From the NCBI GenBank assembly GCA_021229015.1, contig CM037778.1:87210477-87274476 (forward strand): 64,000 bases of DNA, written 5' to 3'. The position numbers and the translations under genes were made by a program. A model generated the notes under the pieces. It worked only from the letters and a program-made list of their open reading frames with translations, was not told the origin of the DNA and made no database searches. Positions 21,081 through 32,100 of the stretch are shown here, piece by piece (position 1 is the stretch's first letter; each line of letters begins with the position of its first letter). The stretch is from Solen grandis. Its lineage: Eukaryota; Mollusca; Bivalvia; Adapedonta; Solenidae.

Positions 21081-22781
21081 GGGCGTGCGCTTCCGCCCGG
21101 CCCCTCTAAATCCTGACACCTGGCCAACCAGTCCTGGAGTCCTGGAACTACCCTTAAATGCTGAGCGCCAAGCAAGGGAGCTATACTAGTACCATTTTTA
21201 CGACTTTGGTATGTCGCGGCCGGGATCAAACCCGCGGCCTCCCGATTCCTGGGCGGACGTTCTAACTACCGGGACCGGTATCAATTTCGTTAAATTCAGC
21301 CTATGATATTAATGCATGCACGAAGAGTGAATGTGGTCAGCCAAATCGCGGCAAATTAAATAGAAAATCTAAATATAGGTTTTAGTTCTAAATAAATTTC
21401 AAAAACGTCTGTGACGGTATTGCTTATGATTGGGGAATTCCCCCATTTCTTAACAATCATGAATGGTTGCATTTAATGATCATGCGTCTGTATATGCATG
21501 GGTATTGATAGAGGTAATATACACACATATAAAATTCTTAGCCAATGACAATCTGTAAACGAGCTGCATTAAAATGACGTCACATACCACGCGGTATGAC
21601 CACCGTGGGATATAATTATATACTGCTAGACCCCGGCGACCGCTGTAAAGTAACCCCAGCATAATAGTTAACCCCGGTCATGGAATTATATGACCCCTGG
21701 TTATAATAGTGTGACCCCCGCGCGAAGTAAAACGAATTGTTACATGAATATAGTTGAGATAATAACATACTCGTATATTTGTGTACCTTGTATACATGAG
21801 ATCTGATACTGATACAGTCGCAGCCGGGATCGTATCCACAGCTTCATGCTCCTGATCTGGAAGCTCTGATCACGTGGTTACCGGGACCGAAATAGACTTA
21901 CTCCGGAATTAAGAATATTTGGGCTTTTCCCAGCTAATCTGGGGGTACAAACAAACTTTTACAGTTACAACTTCGTGGTGTTGCACTTATTCTATTGTGA
22001 ACGGCACCGTGAAGCTATAACGGTAAAAGTTTGTTTGTGCCCTCGGATTAGGTGGGAAAACCCCCTATTTGCAGAGTTTCGGATAACATTTATTGGTAAC
22101 TTGCACATACTTGAATAAAACAAATAATAAATGCAATATAAAGACAACATTTGTGTAAAAGTAGTTCAGGAAAATTTACCTAAACTGTTTTTCCATATTT
22201 CATATGTATACACGTATAGAGTAGAATTGCAGTTTAGACACTGTCATTACACAATTTGCAATATGTACTTTGGACTAGATTAGGAATTATATCAAGAAAA
22301 CGTGTGCTCGCACATGGGAACTTGATTACCATCGGTATCGGAATGATATTCTCTTTTCAAACAAACATTTCCCTTGTGCTAACGGTCATACATAACGGTC
22401 AACCTGTTCGAAGAGCCAGTTAAATGCCATTTTGTTATATCAATTGAATATGTCCATTATTGGCCGCAACAGGACAGGTAATGTGCACGTGATGTTCGTG
22501 TACGTATTAATTTTGCTCATCTTCTTAACTTATTGCAGGTTGAACGTGTGACGTACCAGAAGATGACAGTTAGTATCACGCGGGGCTGTACAAAGGAGTG
22601 TTGGCATGGTTGTTCTCCTTCCGGTTTTGGCTTTACAAAACTCAAATGTACTTCCTGTTGCAACACGCCAAAATGTAATGTGGGTGACACCGCAACTTCC
22701 GGTAGAAGCAACGACGCGTTGGTGATATTTTCTGCCATTATAGCATCGATCGGCGCCAGTTCACGTCTGCTTCAGCTGTAA
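16876..22781 (+). CDS. Ly6/uPAR-domain GPI-anchored protein
   Basis: Three coding exons, 16876-16933, 17836-18008 and 22539-22781 (TAA), join in phases 1 and 0 to give 157 residues. This one-signal-exon plus two-half-domain layout is the standard Ly6 gene structure. Residues 1-22 form a hydrophobic signal peptide; the alternative Met8 would shorten it. A Thr/Ser-rich linker with an N-glycosylation site (NLT) precedes the domain. The domain begins 'CYDCN' at Cys40 and ends with the family signature 'CCNTPKCN' (Cys117-118, Cys123, Asn124), with 'RGC' at the second-exon half. Twelve cysteines are present, two more than the usual ten, suggesting one additional disulphide. The last ~20 residues are hydrophobic after 'SGRSND', as in a GPI-attachment signal. 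Such proteins act at the cell surface as receptors or channel modulators; which of these applies here is unknown. AATAAA at 22993-22998 is a likely poly(A) signal. The second intron, 4.5 kb, is packed with repeats. Confidence 0.88.
17060..17260 (+). repeat. tRNA-derived SINE family C copy
   Basis: Has a weak B-box ('AAGTTCGCACC') and the tail 'CAGGAACTGCTGAGAGGATC...CTCAATCGACGTAAAATAAA'. The tail recurs inverted at 26795-26890 and, more diverged, at 18085-18205. It lies in intron 1 of the Ly6 gene. Confidence 0.5.
18085..18205 (-). repeat. SINE family C fragment
   Basis: Reads 'CGATTGGAAACAAGTTCTCAG...TCCTGTTGGACCAG' on the plus strand, the reverse of the family C tail, then 'GGGTTCGAAGTCACAACC'. 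Confidence 0.4.
18220..18310. repeat. (TG/CG)n and (CT)n microsatellite
   Basis: GTGTGTGTGTATATGTGTGCGCGCGCGTGCG then (CT)n with ACACAC. Confidence 0.9.
18575..18755 (+). repeat. dispersed repeat, partner of 1420-1625
   Basis: Shares 'CGGTATCCCCGAAGAAGGTG', 'CTTGC' and 'CCGTAACATGGCGTCTTC' with the copy in the SLC49A3 intron. Open frames across it on both strands have no recognisable product. Confidence 0.5.
18755..18890 (-). repeat. SINE family B, 3' fragment
   Basis: 'TTTGTTTGTTTATTGGATTT' then 'AACGTCCCACCGACAG' and 'CAGATATAGTGCTGCTACACTGCA' match the complement of the 3' half of the full copies at 24243-24552 and 31746-32074. Confidence 0.75.
18973..20132. mobile_element. ~1.16-kb element with long terminal inverted repeats
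   Basis: The left arm (18973-19065) and the reverse complement of the right arm (20038-20132) share 'TAACTTAATCC', 'ATTGCACT-GTGCAAATTCCA' and 'GTAACGTTGAGCGGGACAA' in the same order and spacing. The interior has an open frame at 19419-19691 (90 codons) without recognisable domains, so the element is non-autonomous as far as can be seen. No target duplication is clear. It lies in Ly6 intron 2. Confidence 0.6.
21047..21079. repeat. poly-G tract
   Basis: About 32 consecutive G residues, followed by a family B SINE fragment. Its true length is doubtful because such tracts are poorly sequenced. Confidence 0.9.
21095..21290 (-). repeat. SINE family B, 5' half
   Basis: On the minus strand it carries a tRNA-like head: 'GGTAGTTAGAACGTCCGCCC' and a B-box in 'GCGGGTTTGATCCCGGCC', followed by 'ACATACCAAAGTCGTAAAAA' and 'AGCTCCCTTGC'. 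Confidence 0.75.
21820..21895 (-). repeat. tRNA-like SINE head
   Basis: Complement reads 'CGGTAACCACGTGATCAGAG' and 'GGATACGATCCCGGCTGCGA', A- and B-box-like blocks about 35 bases apart. Probably a SINE remnant rather than a tRNA gene because no full cloverleaf is evident. Confidence 0.4.
21926..22072. mobile_element. foldback MITE
   Basis: The two halves are near-inverted copies: 'GGGCTTTTCCCAGCTAATC' and 'TACAAACAAACTTTTACAG' on the left pair with 'GTAAAAGTTTGTTTGTGCCC' and 'GGATTAGGTGGGAAAACCCC' on the right, leaving a short loop around 21995. About 147 bp in total. Confidence 0.65.
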
Positions 22782-22998
22782 CTATGGTTACGTAAAATAT
22801 TGGCTGACGGCTTTGCAGGGAAATCGTTCAATATTAGATCATTTATAACTGTGATAATATGTCGATCTATAGATGAAATAATTGAAAACTGAGTCGATGC
22901 ACAATCATTCAAAATGCATGTTGTTGCATACGTTTCATGTGTAATATCATTAAAAACCGCCTTGCTACTGTCGGCGATCAGCAGTGTACATAAATAAA
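22782..22998 (+). other. 3' UTR of the Ly6 gene with poly(A) signal
   Basis: The stop codon at 22779-22781 is followed by 211 bases and a canonical AATAAA at 22993-22998. Confidence 0.5.
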
Positions 22999-24062
22999 AA
23001 GTGGGGACGAGTATCATCGAAAACAAATCATTATTTGTGATTTTATTTTATTAGATGTAGCTTAAACTTGAATTTTTACATTTAATGAACATTTTGAGCA
23101 TTATTAATTGTGTGTGTGCGGGGGGGGGGGGGGGGGGGGGGGTTTGTAAATTACATTGATAATTTATGTTATGATAGCCATACAGTTGATAAGCGAGTGT
23201 TTAAATATAGAAAAAAAATTGAAAATGATTTTTCTGCTTGTTTAATTCTAAATTTTGAAATTCTTTTAATGAAGATGAATGAAGACAAACAAAATATTTA
23301 TAGCCTCATTTCACACAATTAAGAATATACCCCTGAAAATATTCATGATTTAGTGAAAATATTCAGATAATAACAACAAATCCATAAAGGATTTTTTTTT
23401 GTAAAATCTTATTTTATTTCATATTTTTTGGTGATAAGACAAACTTAAAAATCTTCAACAGTATTTACCTTACCCATTTAGAAGAGAGATACGTTACCCA
23501 TAATATGAAATTGTAAAAAGATAATAAACGATAATAATTTATTTGAATTGTACTTTCTTCCACTTGTGCTCTTAGTAAATATATATTTTGTCACTTGTAA
23601 AAATTTTGTTTTCTATGAAAGAAAAAGAGGTAGACGTATTAATGCACATGTGCAAGTATATAATGATTCAAATAATATTCATTGAGCTCAATCGGAAAAC
23701 TGAGACAAAACACTTCAGAAATAAGTGTAAGAATAATTCTTTTACATATTCTTATGTAAATATAAGTTGTATACTCGTATAGTATGTATTGTGCTTTTTA
23801 TTAATGTATTCTTCCAAGAGAAACCTTCCGCAGTAGTCACCCTTGAACGAGGTATTCCTATACTCACGGAAAAAACAGACTATTCTTTTTTGAGATGACA
23901 ACAAGCTGAAACATATTGTTTGTATTCACAAATTTTATATAAGTTTTCTGATTGAAACGCATTTTTTTAAAAATAAATATAAAGTTTTTGATGTACATTG
24001 AGAATTGTTTCGGGCCGAACGTCATAAATTCAGTTTTAAACAGACTTAATGTATTAGCGAGC
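22999..24062. other. intergenic, no gene seen
   Basis: AT-rich unique-looking sequence with a poly-G tract at about 23120-23141. No exon or named repeat recognised. Confidence 0.5.
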
Positions 24063-24600
24063 TGTCATGGCTACGGTGTTTGCCCCACCGACAGTGATTT
24101 AGTCTTCTGGAAACTATATCTACTTGAGTCAGATATAGTGCTGCCACCCTGCAGTAACAAGCCGGGTATCGTAACGAGACATATTATCCTGACACCGGGC
24201 CGACCAGTCCTGAAACTACCCTGTATATATGCTAGGCGCTAGTTTGTTTGTTTGTTTAGATTAACGTCCCACCAACAGTAGTTTAGTCATTTGGAGACGA
24301 TGTGTACTTGAGACAGATATAGTGCTGCCACCCTGCAGTAACAAGCCGTAGACATGTGGCATGATACCACACCCAGTCACATTATCCTGACACTGGGCCA
24401 ACCAGTCCTGCAACTACCCTTATGTGCTGAGCGCTTAGCAAGGGAGCTATAACAGTACCATTTTTTTTACGACTTTGGTATGTCGTGGGCGGGGATCAAA
24501 CCCACGACCTCCCGCTCCCGAGGCGGACGCTCTAACCACTCGGCCACCAGTGGGCACTAGTCACCCTTTCTTACGACTTTGGTATGTCAAGGTAGCATGT
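24063..24600 (-). repeat. SINE family B copy interrupted by a second copy
   Basis: 24063-24242 is the 3' part of a minus-strand family B SINE; its sequence resumes at 24561-24590 ('TTACGACTTTGGTATGTC') after a complete second copy. The bases GGCGCTAG (24235-24242) and GGCACTAG (24553-24560) flank the inner copy as an 8-bp target duplication. Confidence 0.75.
24243..24552 (-). mobile_element. full-length tRNA-derived SINE, family B
   Basis: On the minus strand: 'GGTGGCCGAGTGGTTAGAGC' (A box) and 'CGTGGGTTTGATCCCCGCC' (B box) about 35 bases apart, a body with 'CTGGTTGGCCCAGTGTCAGG' and 'CATGCCACATGTCTACGG', and a 3' end 'GGTGGGACGTTAATCTAAAC' followed by (AAAC)n. The head is tRNA-derived and would be transcribed by RNA polymerase III. 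Confidence 0.85.
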
Positions 24601-25490
24601 ATATAATTTTTACTCAAACGACAACAAATCCCATATGAAAATTGAATGTCTTATCTGTCATTCTGTCTCATAAAAGTTTGAATATAAACATTACAGTATT
24701 ATGTACCAGTAAAAATATAGCCATTCTAAATATCTGTTTTGCTGTACTGTATAACTACGCCGAACACGTTTGGTGGAGTAGGACTACATCACTTCGCCCC
24801 AAATCAACAATGTCAATAAGATTAATTTTTTACATTAATTCGTTTTATATTGTAAACACGATGCGGTGAGTAGTGAACACCGAAGTTCTTCTACATTGAG
24901 TTGCAGTGCAGCAATCAACCTGAATTTATTTACCGTCAGTAAGCTTAATTATTGACATTAATGCGTTTTATATGTATATGTCTACGTACGTATAGAACAT
25001 ATTTGCCACATGGTCGTAAATGAAAAATTGTTTGACAAATCATGGAGATTCGGTCACTTATCAAAACTCTACGGGAAATGATCTGCGATTTTTTTAAAGG
25101 TTATGGTTTTGTTCTTTCATTGACCAAGTAAATGATAGAGTATATGAAGACATTTCTACAGACAATATAAAACCAAAGAACGCATAAACTTCCGTTGTCT
25201 GGAGAAGTGCCTCAGTATATTCTAACCGACTTAAGTCACCCAAAATTTGTGAAACACGTGATTTCGTCAAATTGATCAATTTATTTTGTATTTGTAAAAT
25301 AGAAATATGTTCTGTTGAAATACATCGCTGATAAATTTTCAGAGCTTCTGATTGGCCACAAAATTAGGTTGACTTCTAAATCAAGTGTCATTAAAAATGT
25401 TCTGTTTATTTCTTAGTTTTGGTCTCGATAAGAATCTGACAAATCAGCCAGAGAACTACTAAGTTACTCTGTTTACTTAAAAATTTTAAA

Positions 25491-25556
25491 TATGTCCCTT
25501 TAACTTTGCAAGTATGTCCTTTTAACTTTGCAATTATGTCCCTTTAACTTTTAGTT
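25491..25556. repeat. short tandem repeat, ~23-bp unit x3
   Basis: 'TATGTCCCTTTAACTTTGCA' repeats three times with small changes. The surrounding 24600-26790 shows no supported gene. Confidence 0.8.
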
Positions 25557-26794
25557 CCAATCATACCTTTTGGAATGTCATTTTTACATGGAAAATAAAT
25601 GAGATCCTAATTATGTGACAACGACTCCTTCCATCTGGTAAGAGATTATGATATCATCAGAATGGTGCAGGTGTGCATTTATCTACAACTGTATTGATCT
25701 ACCATGACACCAGGTTACCGCCTGATTAGAGCATCTGTCCCGTAACCAGGACAGAAGAATTTACTGTCCCAGTCCGGCAAATTGGAACACAGTAAAATAC
25801 AAATTAATCGAATTATATCAAAAAGATTCAAAGCAAGCATGGAACGCATTTATCAGAGACCTTTGCATTTATTGACAGACTCAAGTGAATCAAACCAAGA
25901 CGGTGTCTCCCGACTATGGGATGGACGCGCAAACAATTTTGCAACCGGGACCAGTTCAGAATCGATTGCAATAAAAATCAAAGCGCCCCATGCACGGAGA
26001 GACTGTTGGCAGGATTTCATGAAATAGCTGCAATACTAAACCCTTCGTCAACTCGAGTAGATGGCAAAGTTCAACTCCACACGCTTTTCCTGAGACTCAA
26101 GTTAATTTAGTCTATTCAGTCAAACTCCCTTTTTGTTTGATAATGATCAGTCCTGAGGATTACGGTGTCATTACCTTACATAAGCACTAGGCTAGATACT
26201 GCGAATTTATCGGTTGTTGATAATATGCAGCTATTTAACAAGGTATTTCATGGATAATTTGAGATATTAGTTTTGCTTTCTATAACAATTTTAGGAAATA
26301 CTCTGGGAAGAACTTTGGAGTGCTAAAACTAGTAATCAAGAACTGTGACATGCATGTGTAAATTATATTCTGTGGAGTGTCTATAGTGCGAAGCAGGGAT
26401 GTAAATTTGAGTGATGTTCTGTTTCATAAATGGCATGAATATTACATGTTTACACACAAAATAGATGTTTCGAGTACAAAATAAGAGTAAAAGAAAATAC
26501 AATGTATGTAAACAAATTCTTAATACATTAAAAGCGTTAATGGTCATAATTAAAACGTCTATCTATACATACGTACAATATTTCATTGTATTAGCTGGCG
26601 CAGAATCGCATTGCATGCATGGATATACATCTGAACCCGAAATCATACAGTTTGATTGGCTGTTTATAATGTAGTCGAACAACAACCTGTAAATATAGCC
26701 ATTGTAAAACTAATTTAGTTAACAAACCCCTCAGTTTTTTATAAGATATGTTTAGGGACTATTGTTTTACAAAAAGACATTAGTTTAAACTTAT

Positions 26795-26890
26795 TTATTT
26801 TACGTCGATTGGGAAACAAGTTCTTACAACTTATACTAATTCCTCTCGATGGTTCCTGGGTTGGACCAGTACTTTGTGTCTGGGAAGGTC
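26795..26890 (-). repeat. SINE family C fragment
   Basis: 'TTATTTTACGTCGATTGGGA' and 'CTCTCGATGGTTCCTGGGTT' are the complement of the tail at 17060-17260. Confidence 0.5.
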
Positions 26891-27021
26891 GTAAAAAATT
26901 CTTGCCTCCAACAAAAAGACATTCTACAGAGTTTTATCAAGCGTAACAAATCTGAAATTTGTAACTAGAATATAGGGTCAATATTGCTATTTCACCTGTC
27001 TCATATATGACCAGAAGTTAA

Positions 27022-27758
27022 CACAAGAGGGCCAAGATGGCCCTAGATCGCTCACCTGAGAAAAGTATCATTCATTGCCTGTACAAAACAGATTGCTTAA
27101 GAATAAAGATGATGAGGTGAAACAATGTTCAGGAATTTTCTGACCCCATCCGCAAAAGATATCATCATGACAAACATTCTGCCAAAATTTGAGGATGATT
27201 GGACCAAAAATGTTGCCCTCAGAGTATAAACAAGATTTTTCTAAGATTTGACCTACTGACCTACTTTTCCGTCCAGCCCCACCAATTTTCAAACTGGTTC
27301 GAGATATCATCATGACAAACAATCTGACCAAGTTTGAGGAAGATTGGATCAAAATTGTGGCCTCTAGTGTGTAAACAAGATTTTTCTAAGATTTGACCTA
27401 CTGACCTACTTTTTGATCCAACCTGACCCATTTTCGAAAGGGTTCAAGATATCATCAAGACAAACATTCTGACCAAGTTTGAGGAAGATTGGATTAAAAT
27501 TGTGGCCTCTAGTGTGTAAACAAGATTTTTCTAAGATTTGACCTACTGACCTACTTTTGGATCCAACCTGACCCATTTTCGAAAGGGTTCAAGATATTAT
27601 CAAGACAAACATTCTGACCAAGTTTGAGGAGGATTGGATCAAAATTGTGGCCTCTAGTGTGTAAACATCAAAATTGTTGACGGCCGACGGACGACGGACG
27701 ACGGATGATCAAGTATCCCAAAAGCTCACCTTGAGCTATGCTCAGGTGAGCTAAAAAT
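27022..27758 (-). mobile_element. hairpin-ended element with ~146-bp tandem core
   Basis: One end is 'ACAAGAGGGCCAAGATGGCC' with 'GCTCACCTGAG'; the other is 'AGCTCACCTTGAGCTATGCTCAGGTGAGCT', a strong hairpin (shown here only as its motif). The core repeats 'CTACTGACCTACTTTT', 'GACAAACATTCTGACCAAG' and 'GTGGCCTCTAGTGTGTAAAC' at about 27250, 27398 and 27543. A 'GACGGACGACGGACGACGG' tract precedes the right end. Orientation is opposite to 12640-13742, with which it shares the GGGCCAT hairpin and ACAAG end. Confidence 0.75.
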
Positions 27759-27811
27759 TACATTCATGAATTGATTGAACAGTCGGCAGTTTCGCGGATT
27801 TCATAGTTTAA

Positions 27812-28045
27812 TCCTTTCCCTCATAGAGGATACCATGAAAAGACCTATGCGAACAGCATAAAACCAGATCAGCCTGCGAGTAACTCGCAGGCTGATCAGG
27901 TTTTATGCTGTTCGCTGCTCCTCAGTGGTCTGGAAATGAGGATTTTGTAATTAAATTTGGTAAGGTTTAACTGTGGTTTTCTACAGATCAGGCTTTATGC
28001 GGTACCTACTGAGTGTGTCAAAATGAGTCTATATGAGGGAAAGGG
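27812..28045 (+). mobile_element. piggyBac-like MITE, full copy
   Basis: 234 bp, ends TCCTTTCCCTCAT / ATGAGGGAAAGGG, flanked by TTAA at 27808-27811 and 28046-28049. A central near-perfect palindrome of ~33-base arms starts 'GCGAACAGCATAAAACC'. TTAA duplication with CCC...GGG ends is the piggyBac hallmark; the first base has mutated C to T here. Confidence 0.85.
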
Positions 28046-29126
28046 TTAAATAAATCTAAAAGGTTAAACTTGCAGATCAATATTACGTTATACTTAGTCA
28101 GAGACAGAGTATGGTTAAATCAGATGTTTTCAGGTCACTAAATATTTTTTTATCCATTTTTAAGTATGACCGTGGGTATAAAGGTTACGTGCGTATTTTA
28201 CCGAGGAGAATATATATGCGATTTGCGTTCTTATTCTTACTAAATCGTGCCGGATCCCTTGCACGAGGAACTGGTAGGAGCCGTGTTGTGACGTCAACAG
28301 ATGAAAGTAAGACAATTAAACTATACATACATACCCTGGCTTGTTGTTAGGCATATGCCTGGTGTGATGTTATTCTTTTTTATCTCATAGGACGGAAGTT
28401 AGTAATATAATATAATCTGACTGTAATATTTGCCGAACCTACATATAATAAAAATGTAAAGTGGCATATTCTTTTGTAATATATATACATGTAAAATAAT
28501 GTATAATTAAATCTGACTTGAAGAAGATGAGAATTTGGATAATATACGTAAATATTTATAATAATATCATAATAATAAAATAAAATGCTAAAGCATTCAA
28601 CGATATATTGAACAGAATAATCACCTTTCAAATAAAGTAACCATCTTTCACTGATTAACCTGTAGTCATTCTTAAATTTGGTTTTTGAAAATACAGGATG
28701 TTTCATTTCAGTAATATTCACTAAGTTCACAGCTGCTCGGTCAGAAATTGACTCCCTTCCATATAAACAGTTAATACATGGTTTCTTTGGCCGTTTTCAT
28801 ATATATAGCCTAACAGATATTTTTAGTGAGTGTCAAATGCCTGTGATATTAATAAAACAGATTTTTTTTCAAACCAAATAAAAAAAATAACCTGTGTAAC
28901 ATATATCGTTTTAATTTGATATTATCAATATCATGAAATATTGAAACAACAAAAAAATAGAAAATAATGCACAGATAGGTTTTGACCAAAAACCTATAGG
29001 TTCTGCTCCCTAGCTTGATGAGACCTTTACAGAGGCGGGATTGAAATAGTGGAGTGAATCCTATCAGTCGTAACTACTTCCGGTATCCACTTCCGGTTTG
29101 GAATTCACAACACAATTTTTGCCAGT

Positions 29127-29158
29127 ATGTCGAAAAATAAATGAATAAGATGAGTTAG
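29127..29158 (+). promoter_or_regulatory. two overlapping short upstream ORFs of RNF139
   Basis: ATG at 29127 opens five codons ending TGA at 29142-29144, and the ATG at 29141 overlaps that stop (ATGA) and runs five codons to TAG at 29156-29158. Both end 41-55 bases before the main ATG. They would reduce initiation at 29199 if the transcript starts upstream of them, which is not shown. Confidence 0.4.
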
Positions 29159-29198
29159 GTTGTTCCTGTAGCACTGGATCCAAGATCTAAAAATAAAC

Positions 29199-32100
29199 AT
29201 GTCGTGGGCAACAAAACTTGAGGTGTTTATTTGCGTAATACTGAGAGTTCCTCCTCTGTTTCTCATGGACAGTGTACTGAATAAAACTTTCTTGGCTTTC
29301 GTTTTCCCATATGACCCACGGATGTCATGGAATCACTACATAGTTTGGTTTTGCTGCTTAACTTTCTGTAAGTATTAAATGTTGAGTTGTTAATACTAGC
29401 ATTTTATTATACTTGATTTGGGACGTATATGCCAAGTGTTTCCCATATGTTTGAACCATAAACATTAAAAATTGTGTGCCATCCTAGTTACGAAACCGGT
29501 TCCAATTGATTATCATTACTTTTTACACCTGGGGCAGTTTATATATTTTTGTATACCAGAGTATAATATCCTATTATTCCTGTTGATGGTTCCTGTGATT
29601 ATGCACAAGAATGACCCCCCCCCCCCAGTTTGGCTCAACATCTCTCAGCCTTTTTAGGTTCTGGTTTTGGGCCTTTCAGGCCATAAATAATACCCCACAC
29701 CAAACTATATTAATTGTGATTATATTCATTTTAAAGTTTTGCAATCACTTGATGATGATGATGATTTTACTGTATTGGAATATTGAGGCCCATGGTGTCC
29801 CTTGTTTTCTTTTATTTTTTCTTATGTCATTTGATGTATGTAAAGAGACACATTTTAAAATACATTTTAGTCATTTTGACAATTTTAGGTTAAAAATGGA
29901 CATTTTTGTACATCATGGAAAAGTTGCAGCAGAATGGAAGAAGAGATAAACCGGCAGCACGAAATACCCAAATACTCCCAAATATACCCAAATAATCCCA
30001 AATACACCCAAATACTCTGTTTCTATATAACAATACACTTAAAGAAATATGTATGATGGTGATTTAGTCGTATATATGCAATATTTAAAAAAAAAATATA
30101 ACCAAAGGGTGATTTTATTGCTCAAAATTCATGTCGATCTATACTTCGAGTCTATGTATGGTGTATACACCAATGGACCCTGACCCAAGTTCTCTATTTC
30201 TATACCACAATACACATGAAGGATTGTTGTTAATTGTAGTTGGATTGATATCATGCAATATCTGTACAAAATTACAACCAAAATATGACTTAATTGCTTA
30301 ATTAATCGGTTGAACATAGGTCTACCGACCACCTAACACCGGTCTGTTTATTTTGCGGATACCCAGTCCAACTCCAGGTATTTTGAGCAGTGTTTATATG
30401 GGTATATTTGGGTCAGGGTCCATTGGTGTATACACCATACATAGACTTGAAGTATAGATCGACATGAATTTTGAGCAATAAAATCACCCTTTGGTTATAT
30501 TTTTTTTTAAATATTGTAATATACGACTAAATCACCATCATACATATTTCTTTTAGTGTATTGTGATATAGAAACAGAGTATTTGGGTGTATTTGGGAGT
30601 ATTTGGGTATTTCGTGCTGCCCAGATAAACCGTATCTTGTTTGACATTTAGATCTTGTCCCCATGATTCTTTTTCTGCGATCCAACCCCCCCCCTTTTTC
30701 AGCTTTATTTAAATTTTAAAATATATTATCCTAAAGGAATAACTGAATATATGTTTTTTTTTGTATTTCAGTTTTCCTCTTTGGCCTGCTGATGTTTGTG
30801 ATGTCTGTCAGGCAGCTGTTGGTGGTGTACAGTTATGCTGCCAACTTTGCTATACTGGCAGTGTCATACTGGTGGAACTATAGCTTTGTTTTACAGGTAT
30901 TTAATTTTTGCAACAAACTTCTCCCCACGAATGATTATTTAAACTTTATGGTATGTTGTTTGGGGAAAAGTTTCTTAAAATATTATACAGGGATTTTTTT
31001 GATAGGTTAATGATGCACATTATTCTGCCTACCGATATATATTCTCTACCATACCAAATTTACGGTATTCATTCCTTACAATACAAGATAAAAGATAAAA
31101 AAGTTCTCAATTACCAATATTGCCTTCAGCCATTTTGAAAATATAGTTTTGTTTTTTTTCTTTTAAAACTTAATCCATTGAAGTTAAAAGTATATTATCA
31201 CTTGTGCATGTGTAATACTAAACTTAGCATATATTTCTTTGCTTGACCTTCTATTGATGATTGTTCAAGCTTGGATAAAAGAAAGTCTGAATAGAGATTC
31301 AGTGTAATGTGCTTTCTATCTGGTCAGTGCAAATGTCTAAAAAAAATAGCACATTTCAGGATTTTTTTTAAAGCAGTGTATCATATTTTCAAGATTTCTA
31401 AGCCTCTCCAACATTTAATGCTATTCATATATCTCCCGGCCTGGATTGACACCAGGTTGCTTCGCTATGATGTTTAAATGCTTATAGCCAAATAAATACG
31501 TTTAGATTTAAGTTGCATCATAAATTACACACATTGCAAATTTCTTTGGGTCAGCATCAAAGTTACTGTGTCAAATACGCAGGAAACACACACTAGAGAA
31601 AACACTGATAGTACAAGCAATTGCAGTCACACTCATCTGCTTTAACAATTTCCTGGGCACAACTTTCTTACCACATGCAATATGCATATGAAAGTTCAAA
31701 CTGTATAGATAGAGGAAGTAGTTATCAAGAACCGTAACTCTACCCACCGTTCCCGGTGCTCAAGTGGTAAGAGCGTCCGCCTCATGAGTGAGAGGTTTCG
31801 GGGGTAGATCCCCGGCCTCGACATACCAAAGTCATAAAAAATGATACTGGGATAGCTACCTTAAAGCTGCTTGGTGCTCAGCATATAAAGGTTGTTTCAA
31901 GACTGGTTAGCCCTGTGTTAGGATAATGTGAGTCTGACTGTGTGTTGAATCATGCCACATGAAATTGTCTGTGATGTGATACTGTACAGTAGTATGGCAG
32001 CATTATATCTCAAGAAGATAGTCTCCAAATGCCTGAAATACTGCCTTTGGGATATTAAACCCAACAAACAAACATAATTCTATATGGTCGTTTTGTCGGC

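Noticed and set aside
25782..26110. Overlapping 81- and 64-codon plus-strand frames
   Set aside because: No family resemblance, no paired splice sites giving a larger product, no conserved motif.
28111..28350. 79-codon frame ending near a GTAAGA donor-like site
   Set aside because: A possible single exon, but no partner exon or homology could be found.
31746..31830. Possible tRNA gene (A and B boxes present)
   Set aside because: The boxes belong to the head of a SINE with the family body and tail; similar for 24480-24552, 37341-37430 and 62496-62590.
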